Assembly: GCF_001613085.1 (NCBI RefSeq)
Contig: NZ_BDBR01000049.1
Location: 1 to 64,000 of the forward strand
From: Nocardia salmonicida NBRC 13393
GTDB lineage: Bacteria > Actinomycetota > Actinomycetes > Mycobacteriales > Mycobacteriaceae
Length of the DNA stretch: 64,000 nt
Direction: 5' to 3'
Positions 8,350-14,882 of this stretch are shown piece after piece (within the stretch, counting starts at the first letter, position 1; every line of letters starts with the position of its first letter). The notes beneath the pieces were generated by a model. It ran no database searches. It worked only from the letters and a program-made list of their open reading frames with translations, and was not told where the DNA came from. The translations under genes were made by a program, and so were the position numbers.

Positions 8350-10037
8350 CCACTGCTACTCATGCCAGGCGTTTACGCCGGGCCGGTCTCCGCATCGCCG
8401 TACCTGTTTTCGCCTTGACGTTGGTACTCGGCGGTTGTGGGTCCGGTACGGACGTGCAATCGGGTTCGAGCACAATCGGCTCGGTCAATGACATCAATCC
8501 GCAGGAACGCGATGCCGTGCAGGACGGCGGCAATCTTCGGCTGGCCATTCCCGGCTTCCCGGCGACGTTCAACAGCAGCCATGTCGATTCAGATGGCTAT
8601 GTGAGCGAGGTGACCGGCTGGACCACTCCGGGAACTATCACCGCCGACGCCGCCGGAAATCTCACCACCGATACCAACTACTTCACCTCCGTCGAGCTCA
8701 TCGACACCAACCCGCAAACGATCGAATACACGATCAACCCGAAAGCAGTGTGGTCCGACGGCTCCCCGATCACCTGGAACGACCTGCGTTCCCAAGTCGG
8801 CGCACTGAGCGGTCGTGACCCGGCTTTCAAGGTGTCGGCGACCCAGGCATACAGCAGCGTCGAGAAGGTCGAGCGCGGCGTCGACGACAGGCAGGCGATC
8901 GTGACCTTCGCCGAGCACTACGCGGAGTGGAAGGGGCTGTTCAACCCCCTGCTTCCCCAGCAGGCCACTGCCACACCGCAAGCCTTCGACGACTTCTATC
9001 GCAACGATATGCCGCTGTCGGCGGGTCCGTTCATGATCACCTCCATCGACCGCGCCCAGCAGCGGATCGTGCTCAGCCGCAACCCGAAATGGTGGGGTGA
9101 CACTCCCAAACTCACCAATGTCACCTACAGCATCCTCGACAGCGCCGCCCAACTCAGCGCGCTGCAGAACAACGAACTCGACGCCGTCGATCCGTTGAGC
9201 ACCATCGACGAGATCAAGACCGCGACGAATACACCCGGCATCCAGGTTCGCCGAGCCCCGGCCAATCGGTTCATGCACACGACCTTCAACGGCGCACCCG
9301 GTGCCCTGCTCGCGGATCCGAAACTGCGCATCGCGATCTCCAAGGGCATCAATCGGCAGGCGATCGCCACCGCCATTCAGAACGGTCTGGTCACCGACCC
9401 GAAGCCGCTGAACAACCACCTGTACCTGGTCGGCCAGACCGGTTTCCAGGACAACGCCGAGTCGGTGTCCTTCGACCCGGCCGCGGCCGCCCGCATGCTC
9501 GACGAACTGGGCTGGAAGCTCAACGGTGACGTCCGCGAAAAGGACGGCCGTCAGCTGGTGATCCGCGATGTGATGGCCCAGAACGATGTACAGGTCCAGG
9601 TCGCCACGATCACACAGCAGAACCTGGCGGAGATCGGGGTGAAGCTGCTCATCGAAACCTATCCGGGTACAGCCTTTTTCACTGACATCATCGATCCCGG
9701 CAACTTCGATATCGCCCAATTCGCGTGGATGAAGAGCATTTTCCCACTCGGTGCGCTCCCCCAGATCTACTACTACGATCCGGCGAACAAGCTGAGCAAT
9801 TACGGCAGCATCGGTTCCCCTGAGCTCAACGCGCTCATCAAGGAGACCATCGCGGAACTCGATCCACAGAAGGCGATCGAATTGGCCAACAAGGCCGATC
9901 GAATGATCTTCGAAGAAGGGTTCTCGCTGCCGCTCGTGCAGTCCGCCGGAGCCGTGGCGACCCGCGAGAATCTGGCGAACTTCGGCGCGTTCGGCCTCGC
10001 TTCGGCCGATTACACCAAGGTCGGCTTCCTGAAGTGA
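8346..10037 (+). CDS. Lipoprotein substrate-binding protein, SBP_bac_5 family (copy 2)
   Basis: This is a tandem duplicate of the preceding gene, also 563 residues. It shares long stretches (NPKAVWSDGSPITW, RNPKWWGD, LNNHLYLVGQ against LNNHVFLQGQ, IYYYDP). The lipobox is LGGC near residue 31. The residues differ in several loops where substrate would be contacted, which suggests altered specificity and not dosage; this is inference. The ATG overlaps the copy 1 stop by four bases (ATGA), and its own stop overlaps the next GTG. Confidence 0.92.
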   Translation: MTTATHARRLRRAGLRIAVPVFALTLVLGGCGSGTDVQSGSSTIGSVNDINPQERDAVQDGGNLRLAIPGFPATFNSSHVDSDGYVSEVTGWTTPGTITADAAGNLTTDTNYFTSVELIDTNPQTIEYTINPKAVWSDGSPITWNDLRSQVGALSGRDPAFKVSATQAYSSVEKVERGVDDRQAIVTFAEHYAEWKGLFNPLLPQQATATPQAFDDFYRNDMPLSAGPFMITSIDRAQQRIVLSRNPKWWGDTPKLTNVTYSILDSAAQLSALQNNELDAVDPLSTIDEIKTATNTPGIQVRRAPANRFMHTTFNGAPGALLADPKLRIAISKGINRQAIATAIQNGLVTDPKPLNNHLYLVGQTGFQDNAESVSFDPAAAARMLDELGWKLNGDVREKDGRQLVIRDVMAQNDVQVQVATITQQNLAEIGVKLLIETYPGTAFFTDIIDPGNFDIAQFAWMKSIFPLGALPQIYYYDPANKLSNYGSIGSPELNALIKETIAELDPQKAIELANKADRMIFEEGFSLPLVQSAGAVATRENLANFGAFGLASADYTKVGFLK

Positions 10038-10675
10038 GTTCCGGCCCGGCGCGCGCACTCACCTATCCGCTGCTCGTCACGAGCGGCACCCTCGCGGTCA
10101 TCGCCGCGTGGGTGCCGTTCGCGGATATCGATCAGCTGAGTGCGCTCGCCGTGGTCGCTCTCGCCGTACTCGCCTACACCGCTTATCAATTGGGGCTTGC
10201 CTTCGGTGTGTTTCCCACGGGGTCGGTTGCGATGGGAACGGTGCGTGGTAAACGGGTTCGGCAGCAATATCGACTGGTCAGCCGGTCGTGGCTGGAGATC
10301 GGCAGTGGTGATCGTCTGGTGTGGCAGCCGGTCTTCTATGAGCCGGCATTGTCGGTGCTCACTCCGACCGAACTAGAACTGCTCGGCCGATCCATCCGCC
10401 AGGGGAACACTCGCTTCTACCCGTCGGGCCGCGTTCGCACCACCGAGCCGACGGGCAAGCTCGTCGACAACCCCACTCGCCCCACCGATCCACCCGCTTT
10501 CGGGGTCGCCCGCCGTTTGATCCTCGATCTCCAGCCCGCGATCGGCGCTCCCCTGGTCGGCCTGCTCTGGGTCTACGTCATGAGCGGCGGGCTCGGCGCT
10601 TTCGTCGCCACCACCACGATCGCCGCCGCTGCCTTCACCTGGCTCTCCGCCATCCGAGGCTCCGACCCCAGCTGA
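10034..10675 (+). CDS. Uncharacterised membrane protein at the end of the peptide-transporter operon
   Basis: This 213-residue protein has two N-terminal hydrophobic segments (about residues 10-28 and 36-58), a soluble middle (RLVSRSWLEIGSGDRLVWQPVFYEP) and two C-terminal hydrophobic segments. The middle could be a small PH-like domain, but I cannot name a family. The GTG start overlaps the stop of the second binding protein by four bases (GTGA). It is therefore probably co-translated with the transporter and may be an accessory subunit. Confidence 0.7.
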   Translation: MSSGPARALTYPLLVTSGTLAVIAAWVPFADIDQLSALAVVALAVLAYTAYQLGLAFGVFPTGSVAMGTVRGKRVRQQYRLVSRSWLEIGSGDRLVWQPVFYEPALSVLTPTELELLGRSIRQGNTRFYPSGRVRTTEPTGKLVDNPTRPTDPPAFGVARRLILDLQPAIGAPLVGLLWVYVMSGGLGAFVATTTIAAAAFTWLSAIRGSDPS

Positions 10676-10716
10676 CCTGGGGGTTCTACTCGGCCGATAC
10701 TCACCTCAGTGGCTGC

Positions 10717-10733
10717 AACTGGTCTGACCACTT
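10717..10733. promoter_or_regulatory. FadR-type operator
   Basis: The sequence AACTGGTCTGACCACTT is a near-perfect inverted repeat. It matches the well-known E. coli FadR consensus AACTGGTCNGACNNGTT in most positions. It partly overlaps the predicted -35 box of the downstream FadR-family gene, which fits autorepression. Confidence 0.75.
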
Positions 10734-10760
10734 GACCTCTTACCATCGAAGGCGCATTAT
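10732..10760 (+). promoter_or_regulatory. Predicted sigma70-type promoter for the FadR-family gene
   Basis: TTGACC at 10732-10737 and CATTAT at 10755-10760 are separated by 17 bases. Transcription would begin at about 10767, the A of the ATG, so the message may be leaderless. No ribosome site is evident before 10767. Confidence 0.55.
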
Positions 10761-10766
10761 CGGGGT

Positions 10767-11504
10767 ATGGCATGGACTCCCGTGGTGAAGCGCTCGGTTT
10801 CCGGTGATGTGTTCGAGCAGATCGCCGCCGAAGTGCTGGGTGGGGAGTTGGCGGCGGGGAGCACATTGCCGAGCGAGCGGCAGTTGGCCGAGGCGTTGGG
10901 GGTTTCGCGGCCCGCGGTGCGGGAGGCGTTGCAGCGGCTGGCCGCGGCCGGGCTGGTTGCCGTTCGGCAAGGCGAGGCGACGACTGTGCTCGACTATCGG
11001 CGCAGCGCTGGGCTGGAGGTGCTGCCGCGACTGCTGCTTCGCGGGAATTCCATCGATCCCGCGGTCGCGCGCAGCATTCTCGAGGCGCGGCTGCACAACG
11101 GGCCGAAGATCGCCGAGCTCGCCGCCGCGCGGGTTCGATCGCGAGGTGCGACCGATCCGCGGGTCGGGGGCGAATTGGCGGTGCTGCGCGAATCCGTCGA
11201 TTCCCTTGTCGCCGAATCCGATCCCCTCACCCAGCAGCTGATCGCCCTCGAATTCTGGGACCACATCCTCGATCTGGCCGATTCGATCGCCTTCCGGCTG
11301 ATGTATTCCATGCTGCGCGCCGCCTACGAACCCGCCTTGGCCGCGCTGGCGCCGATCATGTCCGCCGAGGTGGGCAATGCCGACGCCTATCGAGACCTGG
11401 CCGCCGCGATCGCCGCGGGCGAGCCGGAACGGGCCGCCGATTCCGCCCGAGCACTGCTCGAGCCGGCGACCACCGCCCTGATCCATGCCCTCGACGTGGC
11501 GTGA
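10767..11504 (+). CDS. GntR-family transcriptional regulator, FadR subfamily
   Basis: This 245-residue DNA-binding repressor has an N-terminal winged helix-turn-helix (about residues 10-75) with the GntR signature LPSERQLAEALGVSRPAVRE. The all-helical C-terminal domain is FCD/FadR-like, and acidic and histidine residues may bind a metal or small acid. The palindromic operator just upstream suggests autoregulation. The next gene, a membrane fatty acid hydroxylase, starts 17 bases after the stop and is probably a target. The ligand could be an acyl-CoA or an organic acid; the sequence alone does not decide. Confidence 0.88.
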   Translation: MAWTPVVKRSVSGDVFEQIAAEVLGGELAAGSTLPSERQLAEALGVSRPAVREALQRLAAAGLVAVRQGEATTVLDYRRSAGLEVLPRLLLRGNSIDPAVARSILEARLHNGPKIAELAAARVRSRGATDPRVGGELAVLRESVDSLVAESDPLTQQLIALEFWDHILDLADSIAFRLMYSMLRAAYEPALAALAPIMSAEVGNADAYRDLAAAIAAGEPERAADSARALLEPATTALIHALDVA

Positions 11505-11521
11505 ATTACCCGAGGAATGAT

Positions 11522-12259
11522 ATGACCGAGCACCGTCCGACAACGACGTCGCACGACATCGCCGACGAAACCCGTGCGACCGAACGCCGCCGAACTCCCG
11601 ACCGCGGCTCGCCGCGTGCGATCCGGCGCAGCATGCCCCTGAGCGAGGCTGCCCGCGAATTCCTCCGGCATCCGTCACCCTGGATGATCGCCGCGGTCTT
11701 CGTGGTCGCGGTGACCACCCGCGTCGCCATCGGCGACTGGCAGCTCACCGACGCTCTTGTCCCCGTGCTGATCCTGGCCGCGTTCCCGGTGATCGAATGG
11801 GTCATCCATGTCACCGTGTTGCACTGGCGCCCAAGACATCTCGGCCCGCTGACCATCGACAGCGAACTGGCCCGCAAACACCGCGAGCACCACGTCGACC
11901 CGCGCGACATCCCGCTGATCTTCATCCCGCCGAAGTCGCTGCTGATCACGATCGTCGCCTTGGTCGCGATCGCCCTCCTCGCCTTCCCCCGCACCGGCCT
12001 CGGCCTCACCTTCCTGCTCACCATCACCACCCTCGGCCTGCTCTACGAGTGGACGCACTACCTGATCCACACCGACTACAAGCCGAAACATGCTCTGTAC
12101 CGTGCAATATGGCGCAACCACCGCCACCACCACTACAAGAACGAGCACTACTGGTTCACCGTGACCACCTCCGGCACCGCCGACCGCCTCCTCGGCACGG
12201 CCCCCGACCCGGCCACGACACCGACCTCCCCCACGGCGCGCAACCTCCACGCCGACTAG
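11522..12259 (+). CDS. Fatty acid hydroxylase / sterol desaturase family membrane protein
   Basis: This ~245-residue integral membrane di-iron oxygenase has histidine clusters of the FA_hydroxylase superfamily: EWVIHVTVLHW, RKHREHHVD, EWTHYLIHTDYK and RNHRHHHYKNEHYW. Hydrophobic segments alternate between them. The ATG at 11522 is chosen because GAGGA lies five bases upstream; a GTG at 11501, overlapping the regulator stop, is an in-frame alternative. Co-transcription with a FadR-type regulator supports a lipid role, for example hydroxylation or desaturation of a fatty acyl chain. The substrate is unknown. A strong terminator follows. Confidence 0.85.
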   Translation: MTEHRPTTTSHDIADETRATERRRTPDRGSPRAIRRSMPLSEAAREFLRHPSPWMIAAVFVVAVTTRVAIGDWQLTDALVPVLILAAFPVIEWVIHVTVLHWRPRHLGPLTIDSELARKHREHHVDPRDIPLIFIPPKSLLITIVALVAIALLAFPRTGLGLTFLLTITTLGLLYEWTHYLIHTDYKPKHALYRAIWRNHRHHHYKNEHYWFTVTTSGTADRLLGTAPDPATTPTSPTARNLHAD

Positions 12260-12290
12260 GTCCGAGGCACCACCTCGGGACAGCACTCAG

Positions 12291-12324
12291 ACCCGGCTCG
12301 CATCACTACGCGAGCCGGGTTTTT
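12291..12324 (+). terminator. Rho-independent terminator
   Basis: A perfect 11-bp stem (ACCCGGCTCGC / GCGAGCCGGGT) with an 8-base loop runs into TTTTT. It closes the FadR-hydroxylase operon just before the copper-type promoter. Confidence 0.92.
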
Positions 12325-12326
12325 GC

Positions 12327-12358
12327 TTGACAGGTTAATACCCTAGGGGGGTATGGTA
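12327..12358 (+). promoter_or_regulatory. Promoter overlapped by a CsoR-type copper operator (site 1)
   Basis: TTGACA at 12327 and TATGGT at 12352 flank ATACCCTAGGGGGGTAT (12338-12354). This is an inverted repeat of the ATACCC/GGGTAT type, close to the operator I recall for B. subtilis CsoR before copZA. The -35/-10 spacing is 19 bases. The identical 22-bp core recurs at 13817-13838. Confidence 0.8.
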
Positions 12359-12397
12359 CCGAGCACGAGAAGCATTCCGCTCGAAAGGACGAAAGTC

Positions 12398-13813
12398 GTG
12401 ACTACGCAATCGCAATCCACCCGGAAGTGGTGGGCGCTGGCGGTGATCGCCGCCGCGCAGTTCATGGTCATCATGGACACCTCGATCATCGGGATCGCAC
12501 TGCCCAAGATGCAGGCCGAACTCGGGTTCACGCCGGGCAATCTGACCTGGGTGTTCAACGCCTACGTGGTCGCGTTCGGCGGTCTACTGCTGCTCGGCGG
12601 CAGGCTCTCCGACCTGCTCGGCGCTCGCCGGGTGTTCGCCGCGGGCTGGGTGGTGCTCGGCGTCGGCTCCGTCGTCGCCGGTGCCGCGGGCAATGTCGGC
12701 GTCGAGTTGGCGGGTCGGGCGATTCAAGGCGGTGGCGCGGCGCTGATCGCACCGTCGGCGCTCACGCTGCTGATGATGCTGTTCGGCGGCTCGCCGCAGG
12801 AGCTCACCAAGGCCCTCGCGGTGTATGGCGCGGCCGCGCCCGCCGGTGGTACCGCGGGGGTGTTTCTCGGTGGCGTGATCACCGAATACATCAGCTGGCC
12901 TTGGGTTTTCTACATCAATATTCCGATCGCGGTGATCGCGCTGATCGCTGTGCCGCTGCTGATGCCCGCTGCCCCGGCGCGTAAGGGATCTCTCGATATC
13001 GCTGGATCCGTCACTGTGACAGCCGGTTTGGCTGCCGCCGTATATGCGATCGTGCAAGCACCGGAGGTCGGTTGGGCTTCGGGTGAGACATGGGGCGTGC
13101 TGGCGCTGGCCGCCGCGCTGCTGGCCGGCTTCGTCGTGATCCAGTCCCGGCGCGGTGAACCGCTCATGCGGCTGAGCATCTTCCGCGCACCGAACCTGGC
13201 CGCCGCCAACTTCGCCCAGTTCGCGCTGGCCGCCGCGTGGGTACCGATGTGGTTCTTCCTCAACCTGTACCTACAGCAGGTACTCGGTTACAGCGCGTTC
13301 CCGTCGGGTGCGGCACTGCTGCCGATGACCACGCTGATCATGCTCGGCATGGTGGTTCTCGCGCCGAAGGCGATGCAGCGTTTCGGCGCGAAGCCGATGA
13401 TCGTCACCGGCCTGATCGTGCTCGGCCTCGGCCTCGCGGTGATGTCGCTGGTGCGGCCGACCGGCAATTTCTGGGTCGACGTGCTGCCCGCCTCGCTGAT
13501 AGCCGCGGGGGGTATGTCGCTGGCCTTCATTCCCTCGCTCGGCACCGCCATCTCGGCGGCGCGTCCCGAGGAAGGCGGACTGGCCTCGGGCATCGTCAAC
13601 GTCAGCTACCAGGTGGGTTCGGCGCTCGGCCTGGCCGCCATGACGGCGGTGGCCGCGGCGTTCGGCGCGAGCGAGCTCGGCGACACGTCGGCGCTGACCG
13701 ACGGCTATTCCGCGGCCTTCCTCGGGGCGGGCGTGCTCGCCCTGGCAGGCGCGGGCGTCACCGCGGCGACCATGCGGACCCCGGCCGCGGACAAGGCCGA
13801 CGCGACCGTTTGA
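12398..13813 (+). CDS. MFS drug/metabolite exporter, DHA2 (EmrB/QacA) family
   Basis: This ~471-residue multi-spanning exporter has the DHA2 hallmark SWPWVFYINIPI and the motif-A-like GGRLSDLLGARR loop. Hydrophobic segments fill the whole length, compatible with 14 helices. The GTG at 12398 is preferred: it follows a GAAAGGA ribosome site, and earlier in-frame codons lie within the promoter/operator. A CsoR-type operator implies copper-induced expression. The cargo could be a copper chelate or a copper-linked metabolite; direct Cu transport by this family is not established, so that is inference. Confidence 0.85.
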   Translation: MTTQSQSTRKWWALAVIAAAQFMVIMDTSIIGIALPKMQAELGFTPGNLTWVFNAYVVAFGGLLLLGGRLSDLLGARRVFAAGWVVLGVGSVVAGAAGNVGVELAGRAIQGGGAALIAPSALTLLMMLFGGSPQELTKALAVYGAAAPAGGTAGVFLGGVITEYISWPWVFYINIPIAVIALIAVPLLMPAAPARKGSLDIAGSVTVTAGLAAAVYAIVQAPEVGWASGETWGVLALAAALLAGFVVIQSRRGEPLMRLSIFRAPNLAAANFAQFALAAAWVPMWFFLNLYLQQVLGYSAFPSGAALLPMTTLIMLGMVVLAPKAMQRFGAKPMIVTGLIVLGLGLAVMSLVRPTGNFWVDVLPASLIAAGGMSLAFIPSLGTAISAARPEEGGLASGIVNVSYQVGSALGLAAMTAVAAAFGASELGDTSALTDGYSAAFLGAGVLALAGAGVTAATMRTPAADKADATV

Positions 13814-13838
13814 CAAAATACCCTAGGGGGGTATGGTA
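13810..13838 (+). promoter_or_regulatory. Promoter overlapped by a CsoR-type copper operator (site 2)
   Basis: TTGACA (13810-13815) and TATGGT (13832-13837) are 16 bases apart. Between and over them lies the same ATACCCTAGGGGGGTAT inverted repeat (13818-13834) as at 12338. It begins right after the MFS stop and drives the His-rich protein and copA. Confidence 0.82.
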
Positions 13839-13881
13839 AAAGTCAACCGACTCGCAGACTGAACGGATACGGAGCATCCCG

Positions 13882-14820
13882 ATGAACGCAACAGGCAAGT
13901 TCGCCGGATTCGCCCTCGGCCTCGCGGCGGTCTTCGGGATCGCTCTGGCCGTCGGCGCCCTGGTCGGTCCGGAACCTTCCGAACCGGCCGGGCACGGCGA
14001 GCACGCGACCGCGGCGGCGCCGTCTGCCGATCTGCCGGGCGGACTGCTCGCCACCGATCAGGGCTACACGCTCGCCTTGGACAAGCCCGACACCACCACC
14101 GCACCGCAGTCGCCGACAAGTTTTCGCATCCTCGACGCGAACGGCGTACCGGTCACGAAGTACGTGAACAGCCACGACAAGGACCTGCACCTGATCGTGG
14201 TCCGGCGCGACATGGCGGGCTTCCAGCACGTACACCCCGTCCTCGATCCGGCCGGGACCTGGACTGTTCCGCTGAACCTCAGTCGGGGCGGTGACTACCG
14301 GGTCTACGCCGATTTCACCCCAGAGGGCGGGTCGAACCTGACGCTCGGCGCCGATCTGCGCGTGGCAGGCAATTACGACGTGCAGGCACTCCCCGCCCCG
14401 GCCGCCACCGCGCAGGTCGGCGAGTACACGGTCGCGCTGAACGGTGCGGTCACGCCGGGTACGGCGTCGGAGGTGACGCTCTCGGTCAGCCGCAACGGCA
14501 CCCCGGTCACCGACCTCCAGCCCTATCTCGGCGCCTACGGCCACCTGGTGGCGCTCCGGGCCGCCGACCTCGCCTACCTGCACGTTCACCCCGAAGGCGC
14601 ACCCGGCGACGGAGTCACCCCCGCCGGGCCGGGCATCGACTTCGTGGTGAACGCGCCGAGCGCGGGCGATTACCGCCTGTTCCTCGACTTCCAGCACCAG
14701 GGCGTGGTGCGCACCGCCGAGTTCACGGTGCGGGTCGCCACGCCGAACGCCGCCGGTGCGAGCAACCCCGCCCCGACCAGCGCACCCGCCGACCACGCCA
14801 CACCCGGCCACGGCCACTGA
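13882..14820 (+). CDS. His-rich exported or membrane-anchored protein, probable periplasmic copper binder
   Basis: This 312-residue protein has an N-terminal hydrophobic segment (KFAGFALGLAAVFGIALAVG, about residues 5-24), which is a signal or anchor. The rest lies outside the membrane. It has paired beta-rich repeats, each with a HVHP motif (GFQHVHPV and YLHVHPEG) preceded by further histidines (SHDKDLHLIV, YGHLVAL), and a tail ending HATPGHGH. The histidine spacing suggests Cu binding. It sits behind a CsoR-type promoter and immediately before copA, so it may hand metal over or buffer it outside the cytoplasm. No enzyme motif is seen. Confidence 0.75.
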   Translation: MNATGKFAGFALGLAAVFGIALAVGALVGPEPSEPAGHGEHATAAAPSADLPGGLLATDQGYTLALDKPDTTTAPQSPTSFRILDANGVPVTKYVNSHDKDLHLIVVRRDMAGFQHVHPVLDPAGTWTVPLNLSRGGDYRVYADFTPEGGSNLTLGADLRVAGNYDVQALPAPAATAQVGEYTVALNGAVTPGTASEVTLSVSRNGTPVTDLQPYLGAYGHLVALRAADLAYLHVHPEGAPGDGVTPAGPGIDFVVNAPSAGDYRLFLDFQHQGVVRTAEFTVRVATPNAAGASNPAPTSAPADHATPGHGH

Positions 14821-14882
14821 CCCCACCTGTTTCACCCGCGACCTCTCAGCGAGAATTGCTATCAGGAACGAAGGAGCACCCC

